A stretch of 64,000 nt of DNA, from NCBI GenBank assembly GCA_965230605.1, contig CBDDLD010000004.1, positions 1-64,000 on the forward strand, written 5' to 3'. The notes under the pieces were generated by a model. It searched no databases, was not told the origin of the DNA, and was given only the letters and a program-made list of their open reading frames with translations. Made by a program: the position numbers and the translations under genes. Positions 24,349 through 34,400 of the stretch are shown piece by piece (the stretch's first letter is position 1; every line of letters starts with the position of its first letter). Source of the DNA: CBDDLD01 sp965230605. Its GTDB lineage: Bacteria; Bacteroidota; Bacteroidia; Flavobacteriales; Flavobacteriaceae.

Positions 24349-26382
24349 ATGTCAGAAGAGAAAAAACCGCTCAACTTTATTGAGCACATCATAGAAGAGG
24401 ACCTGTCCAATGGTTTGTCTAAGGACAAGCTTCGTTTTCGTTTCCCGCCAGAACCTAATGGATACTTACATATAGGACATACCAAAGCAATAGGTATAAG
24501 CTTTGGGTTGGGGGAGAAGTACAATGCTCCAGTGAACTTAAGGTTTGATGATACTAATCCGGCAAAAGAAGAGCAAGAATATGTAGATGCCATTAAAAGA
24601 GATATAAAATGGTTAGGGTACCACTGGGCTAATGAATTATACTCGTCTGACTATTTTGATAAACTTTATGAGTGGGCTATCATTTTCATAAAAGACGGAA
24701 AAGCCTATGTAGATAGCCAAGCCTCTGAGGCTATTGCAGAACAAAAAGGAACACCAACACAGCCGGGTACAAATAGCCCTTATAGAGATAGAAGTATTGA
24801 AGAGAATTTAGACCTATTTCAGCGCATGAAGGCAGGAGAATTTGAAGCAGGAGCACATGTGTTGAGGGCAAAAATTGACATGGAAGACCCTAACATGCTT
24901 ATGCGAGACCCAATAATGTATCGTATTCTTTACGCCACACATCACAGAACAGGTGATGATTGGTGTATATACCCCATGTATGATTGGACACATGGAGAAA
25001 GTGATTACATAGAACAGATATCGCACTCACTTTGTTCTTTAGAATTTAAACCCCACAGAAAGCTTTATAACTGGTTCAGAGACCATGTTTATGAATACAG
25101 TAAGGATGATTACCCACTTCCTCCAAAACAACGAGAATTTGCTCGTTTAAACCTCAGTTATACAATAATGAGTAAACGTAAGTTATTACGTTTGGTTGAT
25201 AGAGGTGTTGTTTCAGGATGGGACGATCCTCGTATGCCTACGATTTCTGGTTTAAGACGCAGAGGATATACTCCAAGATCGATTCGTAAGTTCATAGAAA
25301 AAGTAGGTGTAGCTAAGCGCGAAAATGTCATAGATGTGTCCTTGCTTGAGTTTTGTGTTAGAGAAGATCTTAATAAAACAGCTAATAGAGTGATGGCAGT
25401 GCTTAACCCTGTAAAGCTGGTGATTACTAATTATCCAGAAGATCAAGAGGAATGGTTGATTGCTGAAAACAATCCGGAAGACGAAAATTCAGGAACAAGA
25501 GAAGTTCCTTTTTCAAAAGAGTTATACATAGAGCGTGAAGATTTTAAAGAAGATGCCGGTAGTAAGTTTTTTAGATTGACTCTTGGTAAAGAGGTGCGAT
25601 TAAAAAATGCTTATATCATAAAAGGAAATAGCATAGTTAAAAATACTAATGGTGAGATCACAGAAATTCATTGTACCTATGATACGGATAGCTTGAGCGG
25701 AAGTGGTTCTGAAGCAAGCTTAAGAAAAGTTAAAGGAACGCTCCATTGGGTTTCTGTTAAGCATGCGATAACTGCTGAGGTAAGATCTTATGACCGTCTA
25801 TTTATGCATGAAGCTCCAGATGGTGACAAGGATAAAGATTTTATGGAGTTTTTAAATCCAGATTCTTTAAAAATAAACAAAGGCTACTTGGAGCCTAGTT
25901 TAGCCAATGTAACACATGGCGAACAGTTTCAATTTCAACGCTTGGGTTATTTTAACGTTGATGATGATTCAACCCCAGGGGCTTTAGTTTTTAATAAAAC
26001 TGTTGGTCTCAGAGATAGTTGGGCAAAAGTGAAACCACAACAAGAGGCTAAACCCCAGCAGCAAAAGCCACAACAGCAATCACAACGGAAGCCTATTGAT
26101 GTGATTAAACAACTTGGTAAGAAATACACGAATCTTCCAGAGGAAAAGCAATTAAAGGCAAAACAAGACATTGAAACGCTAGCAGAACAAGTGCCCTATG
26201 AAGATTTAGAGCCTTTATTTAGTACAGCTGCAAAGAAAGTGGGTACAAGAATAGCTACACTTCTCACTTTAAAAGTGTTGTTGAAAAATGGTTTAGAACG
26301 AAATGCGGTGATTGATGAGTTTATTGCAAAAGCTCAAAATGATAGCCATCTGCTCTTATCAGATGAAGCAAATAGTATATAA
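24349..26382 (+). CDS. glnS: Glutaminyl-tRNA synthetase with C-terminal extension
   Basis: A 677-residue class I synthetase charging tRNA-Gln. PPEPNGYLHIGH (33-44) carries the HIGH box and TIMSKRKLL (272-280) the KMSKS-type loop; LRFDDTNP (64-71) is part of the glutamine/ATP pocket. The anticodon-binding beta-barrels run to about 560. After a Q/P/K-rich linker (about 565-585) comes a roughly 90-residue helical domain (IDVIKQLGKKYTNLPEEK ...), placed like the YqeY-type appendage found on GlnRS of this phylum, where it may strengthen tRNA binding. Transcribed alone from a box 28 bases upstream and ended by a strong terminator. Confidence 0.96.
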   Translation: MSEEKKPLNFIEHIIEEDLSNGLSKDKLRFRFPPEPNGYLHIGHTKAIGISFGLGEKYNAPVNLRFDDTNPAKEEQEYVDAIKRDIKWLGYHWANELYSSDYFDKLYEWAIIFIKDGKAYVDSQASEAIAEQKGTPTQPGTNSPYRDRSIEENLDLFQRMKAGEFEAGAHVLRAKIDMEDPNMLMRDPIMYRILYATHHRTGDDWCIYPMYDWTHGESDYIEQISHSLCSLEFKPHRKLYNWFRDHVYEYSKDDYPLPPKQREFARLNLSYTIMSKRKLLRLVDRGVVSGWDDPRMPTISGLRRRGYTPRSIRKFIEKVGVAKRENVIDVSLLEFCVREDLNKTANRVMAVLNPVKLVITNYPEDQEEWLIAENNPEDENSGTREVPFSKELYIEREDFKEDAGSKFFRLTLGKEVRLKNAYIIKGNSIVKNTNGEITEIHCTYDTDSLSGSGSEASLRKVKGTLHWVSVKHAITAEVRSYDRLFMHEAPDGDKDKDFMEFLNPDSLKINKGYLEPSLANVTHGEQFQFQRLGYFNVDDDSTPGALVFNKTVGLRDSWAKVKPQQEAKPQQQKPQQQSQRKPIDVIKQLGKKYTNLPEEKQLKAKQDIETLAEQVPYEDLEPLFSTAAKKVGTRIATLLTLKVLLKNGLERNAVIDEFIAKAQNDSHLLLSDEANSI

Positions 26383-26385
26383 AAG

Positions 26386-26415
26386 AAAACCTCAAGTTTT
26401 AGCTTGAGGTTTTTT
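26386..26415. terminator. Bidirectional terminator between glnS and the DUF-less envelope gene
   Basis: AAAACCTCAAG (26386-26396) pairs fully with CTTGAGGTTTT (26403-26413) over a 6-base loop. Located between convergent genes. Confidence 0.92.
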
Positions 26416-26418
26416 AAT

Positions 26419-26931
26419 TTATTCTTTGATTTCTTCAACCTGAACATCATCATCAGGGATATCTAGCTTGGTTTCAAATCCAGGTAATATTTGTTCTACT
26501 AAAGCTGAGTTTTTTAATTGCTTAGCTTCTAAAAAATACCAGAACTTTTCAGTATCGTCATAGATACCTAACAAGTAGCTTTTTGATTTTATACGCTGAC
26601 CACTCATAGTCATTTGGTTATAGCCCTCTACAACACAACGGTGCTGATCTTGCTCTTTAATGACATCAGAAACACTAATAATGTCTGCTTTTTCAAAAAC
26701 AAACCCTTGCTCTTTCATAGCATCGAAAGTGCTAGTTAACAATGTTTTTGCCGCATCTTTACCACCCATAAGTTCTACCACTTTTGGATAAGTGTGCTTC
26801 AGCACAACATCAAAGTTCATTTCTAAAGTCGCAGTGGCAGTTGCTTGCGCGTCCTTTTTTGCATCCTCTTTAGTCTGAGAGAATGAGAGCACACTCACTA
26901 ATAGCAGGCTCCATAATAGATTAAATTTCAT
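26419..26931 (-). CDS. Exported protein of unknown function
   Basis: A 170-residue protein with signal peptide. The start is taken at the second Met (MKFNLLWSLLLVSVLSFSQ), because the first ATG, 12 bases upstream, adds MKTG before an otherwise standard signal and lengthens the overlap with the band-7 gene to 23 bases. The mature part is mixed alpha/beta with GYNQMTMSG and YLLGIYDDTEKFWYFLEAK; it recalls DUF3887/NTF2-like folds but I cannot be sure. It probably works with the coupled band-7 gene upstream. Confidence 0.6.
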   Translation of the reverse strand: MKFNLLWSLLLVSVLSFSQTKEDAKKDAQATATATLEMNFDVVLKHTYPKVVELMGGKDAAKTLLTSTFDAMKEQGFVFEKADIISVSDVIKEQDQHRCVVEGYNQMTMSGQRIKSKSYLLGIYDDTEKFWYFLEAKQLKNSALVEQILPGFETKLDIPDDDVQVEEIKE

Positions 26932-27865
26932 CCCGGTTTTCATTTTTTTTCTTGTTTTTAGCTTCTTTCATAGCCTCGCCAATTTGGTTACTCGCTGTAA
27001 AGCTAGCCACCATATTATTAAGCATATCACTGCCGGCTTGAGGCGAATTAGGCAGCAATATAAGATTACTATTTGTTTCTTCACCTATAGATTGTAAAGT
27101 ATCGTAATGTTGAGTTACAACAATAAGGGCAGAAGCCTCTTGAGAATTGATACCAACCTTGTTGAGAACTTCTACGGATTCCTCTAAACCTCTGGCAATT
27201 TCACGACGCTGATCTGCAATACCCTGACCTTGTAAACGCTTACTTTCTGCTTCAGCTTTAGCTTTTTCAACAATTAGGATACGCTGAGCATCACCTTCAT
27301 ACTGCGCAGCAATCTTCTCGCGCTCTGCAGCATTAATACGGTTCATAGCAGCTTTTACCTGAGAATCAGGATCTATATCTGTAACAAGCGTTTTTATAAT
27401 ATCATATCCGTATTCGACCATAGCATCATTAAGTTCCGACTTTACAGCAATGGCAATATCATCTTTTTTGACAAAGACATCATCTAGTTTCATTTTTGGT
27501 ACTTCGGCACGTACCACATCAAACACGTAGGATGTAATTTGATCGTGTGGGTAATCAAGCTTATAAAATGCTTCATAAACCTTGTCTCTAATCACCTTGT
27601 ATTGAACAGACACTTTTAAGCGCACAAACACATCATCTAGGGTTTTGGTTTCTACAATAACATCGAGCTGTTGAATTTTTAAACTCAATCTGCCGGCAAC
27701 ACGCTCAATTAATGGGATTTTAAAACGAAGCCCAGCATGACCTATTCTAGCAAATTTTCCAAATTGTTCAACAATGGCTGCAGATTGTTGTTTTACAGTA
27801 AATATTGCTGATGCTAATATTAATAATGATATAAAAATAATTGGAATTAAAATGTACTGACCCAT
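26921..27865 (-). CDS. SPFH/band-7 domain protein (stomatin-like)
   Basis: A 314-residue membrane protein: one N-terminal transmembrane anchor (residues 4-23), then the SPFH/PHB domain (about 25-185, starting TVKQQSAAIVEQFGKFARIGHAGLRFK), an alanine/glutamate-rich coiled coil (190-235, AERE...AKAEAESKRLQGQG) and a C-terminal assembly part. It belongs to the stomatin/QmcA group, which forms ring-shaped membrane microdomain scaffolds. The C-terminal end is charged (KKKNENRDE). It overlaps the next gene, so the two are co-translated. Confidence 0.92.
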   Translation of the reverse strand: MGQYILIPIIFISLLILASAIFTVKQQSAAIVEQFGKFARIGHAGLRFKIPLIERVAGRLSLKIQQLDVIVETKTLDDVFVRLKVSVQYKVIRDKVYEAFYKLDYPHDQITSYVFDVVRAEVPKMKLDDVFVKKDDIAIAVKSELNDAMVEYGYDIIKTLVTDIDPDSQVKAAMNRINAAEREKIAAQYEGDAQRILIVEKAKAEAESKRLQGQGIADQRREIARGLEESVEVLNKVGINSQEASALIVVTQHYDTLQSIGEETNSNLILLPNSPQAGSDMLNNMVASFTASNQIGEAMKEAKNKKKNENRDEI

Positions 27866-27997
27866 AATAGTTTTTTAATAGTTAGAAAATAAGTGACTCT
27901 AAATTAAGTTATATTTTAACTGCTTGTTAGTATTTTTTATTAATAAAACAGAAAAACTTAATTTTTATAATTAGGTTTGTCTCCAAATGCCACAAAT

Positions 27998-28675
27998 ATG
28001 ACTCGAAAAACCTACATCTTATTAGTAGTCTTAAGCCTAGCGTTTGTTACATTTTGTGAAGCACAACGTGGACGATATACCATTAGAAACGGAATAGGTA
28101 TTCAAGGCGGAATCACACAGTTTAATATTAATACAGATAATTTTGAGACCCAAAGCAATACGGGTTGGATATTTGGACTATCAGCAGTAGCTGACCTTCC
28201 AAATAAATGGTATAACATAAGCTACAATATTCAACTGTCTGAAAATAATGTAGATATTAGTGGATTTTCTACAACACCCACATCTGCTGAATTTATAGAA
28301 TACAAAGTGCTTATGGCACAGTTGTCTTTTTTAATGCAAGTGAAGCTTGTAGGAAGTAATGTCACTTTAGACTTAGGACCAATGCTTCAATATAATGGTG
28401 AATTGGAACTTAAAGACGATGCTCAGGAAAACTATACACTCACGGGATTCGATAATTTACTAGCAAAAGATATTGCATCCATCACTAAATTCAACGTTAA
28501 TGGGACTGTTGGTGCATCTGCAGGATTTGGACGTTTTAAATTGAGAGCACATTACATTTATGGATTCACCAACATGCTTAATAAGCTTAATGATGAAAAT
28601 CTAAATGCTCCTGAGTCAGAAAACTTTAAAGGGAACCAATCGATGTGGACGTTTACAGCGATGTTTACGTTTTAA
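27998..28675 (+). CDS. Outer-membrane beta-barrel protein (PorT-like)
   Basis: A 225-residue protein starting at the ATG that gives MTRKTYILLVVLSLAFVTFCEAQ, a clear signal peptide; an in-frame TTG lies 21 bases earlier. The mature part is a series of amphipathic strands (for example IGIQGGITQFNI and FKLRAHYIYGFTNML) and ends in Phe (FTAMFTF), as expected for a small outer-membrane barrel. It resembles the PorT/OMP_b-brl family in general form; specific function unknown. Its 3' end overlaps the convergent gltX by 11 bases. Confidence 0.78.
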   Translation: MTRKTYILLVVLSLAFVTFCEAQRGRYTIRNGIGIQGGITQFNINTDNFETQSNTGWIFGLSAVADLPNKWYNISYNIQLSENNVDISGFSTTPTSAEFIEYKVLMAQLSFLMQVKLVGSNVTLDLGPMLQYNGELELKDDAQENYTLTGFDNLLAKDIASITKFNVNGTVGASAGFGRFKLRAHYIYGFTNMLNKLNDENLNAPESENFKGNQSMWTFTAMFTF

Positions 28676-30179
28676 TTAGGCGCTCAATACGCGCTATGGA
28701 TTCGTTTTTCCCCACCATAAACATGATGTCAAAAACATCTGGCCCCTTAAGTTCGCCGACCAAAGCCAGGCGTAATGGCATCATCACTCTTCCGAACCCA
28801 ATACCACTATCTGTAATCCACCCTTTTACCTTTGATTGAAGGTTTTGAACCGTAAATTCTTTAGTTCGGGTGATAATATTGATCACCTCCTGTAACAAGT
28901 CAGGGGTGTCTTCTTTCATAGCCTTTTTATAAGCTTTATCATCATAACTATTTGGTGCCTCAAAGAAGAAGTTTGTCAGCGACCAAAAGTCACTTATAAA
29001 TGTAGCACGCTCTTTAACAAGTCCAATAATAAGTGCAATATAATTCACATCAATTTCTGAAAGCTCTTCTCTTGTAGATTGAAAAACAGAAGCAATATTC
29101 AAGTCTAATTGCTCTTGCATATAGTGATGGTTGAACCACTTTGTTTTATCAGGATCGAAACGTGCCCCAGATTTATTTACCTTTTCCAATGAGAAAGCAG
29201 AAGTGAGTTCATCAAGGCTAAACAACTCTTGCTCAGTTCCTGGATTCCAGCCTAAAAAGGCTAAGAAGTTCACCACAGCTTCCGGGAAATATCCATCTTC
29301 TTTGTATCCTCTAGAAATATCTCCAGTTTTAGGATCTTTCCACTCTAAAGGAAACACAGGAAAGCCTAACTTGTCTCCATCACGCTTACTTAATTTACCT
29401 TTTCCGGTTGGCTTTAGGATTAAAGGCAGGTGCGCAAATTCTGGGGTTTGCCAACCAAAAGCATCATATAGTTGATAATGTAAAGCTAAAGAGGGTAGCC
29501 ATTCTTCACCCCTTATAACATGAGTGATTTCCATTAAATGATCATCCACAATATTTGCTAGATGGTAAGTAGGCATACCGTCACTCTTAAACAATACTTT
29601 ATCATCAAGAATATTAGTGTCTATTTTAATCTCGCCTCTAATGATATCATTAAGTAATAATGTCTGATCTTTTGGTGACTTAAAACGAATCACATAATCT
29701 TCTCCCGCATTTATTTTAATTTGAGTTTCTTCTTCCGATAAGACTAAAGAGTTGACCAATCTCCCTTTTTCTCTATTATGCCAATTGTAAATGAAGGTTT
29801 TGCCTTTAGCCTCATGGTCTTTTCTATGCGCATCTAGTTGTTCCGCAGAATCAAAGGCATAGTAAGCTTTTCCTTCGGCAATAAGTTGATCAGCATACTG
29901 CTTGTACAAATGTTTACGTTCGCTTTGTCTATATGGGCCATAAGCACCAGGCTTGCTAGGGCTTTCATCAAAGGGAATATTAAGCCATTCCATAGCGCTA
30001 ACAATGTAATCTTCTGCACCTTCAACAAAACGGGCTTGATCAGTATCTTCTACTCTTAAAATAAAAGTGCCTTGATGCTGTTTTGCAAAAAGATAATTGA
30101 ATAAAGCAGTTCTTACACCACCTATATGTAAAGGTCCTGTTGGACTAGGTGCAAAGCGCACACGAACATTGTTTGACAT
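28665..30179 (-). CDS. gltX: Glutamyl-tRNA synthetase
   Basis: A 504-residue class I synthetase attaching glutamate to tRNA-Glu. RFAPSPTGPLHIGGVRTALFN (8-28) contains the HIGH-type box and KGKLSKRDGD the KMSKS motif. A C-terminal helical anticodon-binding domain follows. Length is normal for a bacterial discriminating GluRS; the window also encodes GlnRS, so indirect amidation of tRNA-Gln is not needed. No terminator is seen in the 11-base overlap with the barrel gene. Confidence 0.97.
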   Translation of the reverse strand: MSNNVRVRFAPSPTGPLHIGGVRTALFNYLFAKQHQGTFILRVEDTDQARFVEGAEDYIVSAMEWLNIPFDESPSKPGAYGPYRQSERKHLYKQYADQLIAEGKAYYAFDSAEQLDAHRKDHEAKGKTFIYNWHNREKGRLVNSLVLSEEETQIKINAGEDYVIRFKSPKDQTLLLNDIIRGEIKIDTNILDDKVLFKSDGMPTYHLANIVDDHLMEITHVIRGEEWLPSLALHYQLYDAFGWQTPEFAHLPLILKPTGKGKLSKRDGDKLGFPVFPLEWKDPKTGDISRGYKEDGYFPEAVVNFLAFLGWNPGTEQELFSLDELTSAFSLEKVNKSGARFDPDKTKWFNHHYMQEQLDLNIASVFQSTREELSEIDVNYIALIIGLVKERATFISDFWSLTNFFFEAPNSYDDKAYKKAMKEDTPDLLQEVINIITRTKEFTVQNLQSKVKGWITDSGIGFGRVMMPLRLALVGELKGPDVFDIMFMVGKNESIARIERLIKT

Positions 30180-30254
30180 AAGTGTTAATTAAAGGACAAA
30201 GATAGTTTGATATGTAAATAGAACAAAGAATGTAGCACTAAAGTTTGCAGTGCT

Positions 30255-31301
30255 CTAGCCCGAGATCATTTCCTTAGGAATACGCTTATTCATAAGCTTA
30301 AACCAAAGCGGAGGGATCATAGATAAGACCATAGATGTTGGATAACCATAAGGCATCTGTGGGCTATCTTCATGACAATCTAAGATTTGGTATTTTTTAG
30401 AGGATTTGTAATGATGATCACTATGTCTGGTTAATTCATACAACACAATACGCCCTATAACATGATTAGAATTCCATGAGTGTATCTCTTTAACACGTTC
30501 ATAGCGACCAGATTTTGTTTTTAAACGTAGCAATCCATAGTGCTCAATATAATTAACGGTCTCTAACAGTAAGAACCCCACGATCGCGGCAAACAAGGCA
30601 AAAAGCAACCCGTCTTTACCAAAGAAATAATACACCAATAGAAGATACGAGCATTGTAAAATGAGGTACCAGAACATATCGTTTTTTAGTGATAAAAAAG
30701 ACAAGCCATTAGTTTTAAGAAGCCTTAGCTGAATTTGCCAAGCACTTATATATTGTCTAACTGTAGAACTCAACCAAAAAGAATAGACGCTTTGGTTGTA
30801 ACGTGCAGTTGCTGGATCTTCTTTCGTTGCAGCATGCAGGTGATGCCCATAATTATGCTCTATAAAGAAATGCATATACAATGATGGTAAAAGCAAAAGC
30901 TTACCTATAAAGCGTTCGTCTGTAGTTTGTCTATGACCAAGCTCATGGGCAACATTAATACCATTAACACCAAGTACAATACCCACGGTAAAAATCATGC
31001 CCACAAATTCATAAGTCTCCATGAATGTATTTGAACTTATTTCAATAAGACTGTATAAGAGAATTGCAAAAACAATAGGGAGATTAAAATAAAGAAGCCA
31101 ATCAAAAAGCTTTCGCTTAAGCCTGCTATCAACTAGTTTTTCATTTGTGTTTGTATTATCAATTGGAAATATAAGCTCTAGAATAGGAATCAACACAAAG
31201 GCATATACAGGAGTTAAAAACACCCAGACACCCTTTAGAAACAATCCCAAAAAAGCAACAGTAGGAATCGTGTATGCGGCTATATATTTCAGATCTTTCA
31301 T
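30255..31301 (-). CDS. AlkB-like alkane/fatty acyl monooxygenase
   Basis: A 348-residue integral-membrane di-iron enzyme; the start is taken at the ATG (MKDLKYIAAY), since the longer frame begins with GTG 9 bases earlier. Six or so transmembrane segments enclose the histidine boxes HELGHR (about 124), HNYGHHLHAA (about 153-162) and HSDHH (about 307), plus a further His in VNYIEHYGL. This arrangement is that of AlkB alkane 1-monooxygenases and related fatty-acid hydroxylases. No rubredoxin or rubredoxin reductase gene lies next to it, so the electron source and the true substrate (alkane or lipid) are open. Confidence 0.87.
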   Translation of the reverse strand: MKDLKYIAAYTIPTVAFLGLFLKGVWVFLTPVYAFVLIPILELIFPIDNTNTNEKLVDSRLKRKLFDWLLYFNLPIVFAILLYSLIEISSNTFMETYEFVGMIFTVGIVLGVNGINVAHELGHRQTTDERFIGKLLLLPSLYMHFFIEHNYGHHLHAATKEDPATARYNQSVYSFWLSSTVRQYISAWQIQLRLLKTNGLSFLSLKNDMFWYLILQCSYLLLVYYFFGKDGLLFALFAAIVGFLLLETVNYIEHYGLLRLKTKSGRYERVKEIHSWNSNHVIGRIVLYELTRHSDHHYKSSKKYQILDCHEDSPQMPYGYPTSMVLSMIPPLWFKLMNKRIPKEMISG

Positions 31302-31422
31302 AACAATCACTAAGATTTTAACTAAAAATAGCGGTTGATCCTCGAAATTAACAGAATCTTACCAAATATATAAGAATACGAATTAAAATAAAATTGTAGA
31401 TTAGTCTGTTACTTAAGGTATA

Positions 31423-34400
31423 ATGAGCAATTTTGAAACTATACAAGCTAAGTTAGAGCAGTTCATCAAACGATTTTATGTAAATGAACTACTCAAGGGT
31501 ACCATATTGTTTTTTGCAATAGGCCTACTTTATTTTTTGATCACTTTATTTATTGAATATGTGTTTTGGTTAAACCCCACCGCAAGAACTGTTTTATTTT
31601 GGACGTTTATAGGTGTTGAGCTTATCCTTTTTTCGAAGTTTATTGTGATTCCTCTTGCCCAGCTCTTTAAACTAAGAAAAGGAATTGATTATGAAGTAGC
31701 TTCTAAGATTATTGGAGACCATTTCCCGGAAGTTAATGACAAACTACTTAACGTGCTTCAGCTTAACCAAAGTCCTCATCAATCAGAGTTATTAATAGCA
31801 AGTATAGAACAGAAATCAGCAGAGCTTAGACCAATACCTTTTCAGACCGCTATTAATTTCAAAGCAAACATTAAATATCTAAAATATGCGGCTATACCGG
31901 TATTAATAATGTTGATGTCCTATATAACCGGTAAAATAGATTGGTTTAGTGATAGTTATAAACGTGTTGTTAATTATCAAACAGCGTATGAGCCGCCAGC
32001 GCCTTTTCAATTCTTTGTTATTAATGACGATTTAAATGCTATTGAAAACAAAGACTTTAAGCTGTTAGTGTCAGCTGTTGGTGATGTTATTCCAGAAAAT
32101 GCTCAGATTCATTATAATGATCAAACATATTTTCTTCAAAACATAGCCCCAGGAGAATTCCAGTATGTGTTTCAACAACCAAAGGAAGCTGTAAGTTTTA
32201 ATTTATCTGCAAACGATATTAACTCAAAAGATTATAATCTTAATGTAGTTAAGGTGCCTACTTTAGTTAATTTTGAAATGACCTTAGACTACCCATCTTA
32301 CACTAAAAAACAAGATGAAGTGCTAAAAAGCACAGGTAGTGCTACCATTCCCGAGGGCACTAAAGTCATGTGGAATGTAAAGGCAAAATCAACGGATGAG
32401 GTTAAAATTTATGCTGAAGACACACTGGTGTTTTCTAATAATGAACCTAATGTGTTTGACGCTAGCAAGCGTGTATTTAAGAACTATAATTATAATATAG
32501 CGACTAGTAATGAAAACCTAGAAGATTATGAGAATCTGGCGTTTTCATTAAATGTGATAAAAGACACATACCCAGAACTTACGCTTAAGGTTGAAAAAGA
32601 TTCTATTGACCAGCAAAGCTTGTATTTCTATGGTCAGGCAAGTGACGATTATGGCTTAAGCAAATTAAACCTGGTGTATTACCCACAAGGAAAGGAAGAT
32701 GAAAAGCAGATAGAAAATATAACCATATCCAGTTCAAATTTTGCTGAGTTTGTAAGTGCTTTCCCTGACCAACTCAATTTAGAAGATGGTATTAGTTATG
32801 AGTTGTATTTTGAAGTTTATGATAATGATGCAATGCATAATTATAAGCGCACTAAAAGCACTGTCTTTAATTATAGAAAGTTAACAAAAGACGAGGAAGA
32901 GGCCAAGCAATTGCAACAGCAAAATGAAACGATAAAAAATATCGGAGAGACTTTCGATAAGCTCCAAGAACAAGATAAGGAGTTGGAAGAATTTTCTAAA
33001 ACTCAAAAAGAAAAAGAAGCATTAAACTTCAACGACAAGAAGAAGTTTGAAAATTTCCTTAAGAGACAAAAAGAGCAAGAGCAGTTAATGAAAAACTTCA
33101 ATAAAAAACTGCAAGAGAACTTAGAAGAATTTCAAGACGAGAAAGAGGAAAAAGACCAGTTTAAAGAAGATTTAAAAGAGCGTCTTAAGGACAATGAAGA
33201 ACAACTCCAAAAAGACGAGAAACTTCTTGAGGAGCTAGAAAAACTTAAAGACAAAATAAATAAAGAAGAGTTTACTCAAAAGCTTGAAGAACTCGCTAAA
33301 CAGAATAAAAACAAGAAGCGTAGTATGCAACAGCTCTTAGAGTTAACAAAACGCTTTTATGTAACTAAGAAAGCTGAAAAAATAAAAAACGAATTAGAAA
33401 AACTAGCGAAAGAACAAGAGGATCTATCTAATAAGGATAAGAATGAGAATACAAAAGAAGCTCAAGAGGAAATAAACAAGAAGTTTGAGGATATTCAGAA
33501 AGATTTAGATGATCTTAAGAAGGAGAATAACGCGTTGAGAAAACCAATGCCTATACCTACTGATAAAAGAGACGAAGAGCGAATAAAGAAAGATCAAGAA
33601 GCAGCAAAAGAAGCTCTAGAACAAAAAGAACAAAAAGAGAAAGAACAGCAGCCTCAAGAAGCCCAAGAGCAACAACAAAACGCAGAAAAGAAACAAAAAA
33701 GTGCAGCCCAGAAGATGAAGCAAATGAGTAAAAAGCTTGCTAAAATGATGCCTAGTGGTGGCGGAGGCGGAGGCGGTGAGCAACTTGCAGAAGATGCAGA
33801 AATGCTTCGTCAAATTTTAGACAATCTTGTCTTATTTTCATTCGATGAGGAAAAATTAATGGATCAGTTTAAGAGTATTGATATTAACCACAATCAGTAT
33901 GGTAAATTCATTATAAAGCAAAGTAACTTAAGAGAACACTTTGAACATATAGATGATAGTTTATTTGCTTTGTCGTTAAGACAGCCTACGCTATCTGAAG
34001 AGGTAAATAAGCAAATCACTGACGTTTATTTTAATATAGACAAAGCACTTGGACAATTGTCTGAGAATAGATTATATCAAGGCATTTCCTCCCAACAATA
34101 CACAATTACAGCAACCAACGTGCTGGCTAATTTTTTAAGTGATGTGTTAGATAATATGGAAATGCAAATGAACCCTGGACAAGGAAGTGGAGGCCAAGAT
34201 ATGCAGTTGCCGGATATTATTATGAGTCAGGAAGAGCTGAATAAAAAAATGGAAGAGGGTGTTAAAAAAAGCGAAGAAGGCCAGCAAAAGGAGGGCCAGG
34301 AAGGTAAAGAAGGCGAGAAGGGTGAACAGGGCCAACAGCAAAAAGGTAATCAAGGTCAACAAGGCGAGCAGCAAAGTCAAGGTGGACAACAAGGTCAACA

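Noticed and set aside
30255..31301. A fatty acid desaturase acting on phospholipids instead of an AlkB-type enzyme
   Set aside because: The histidine boxes (HELGHR, HNYGHHLH, HSDHH) and the order fit AlkB-like monooxygenases better, although the substrate remains unknown.
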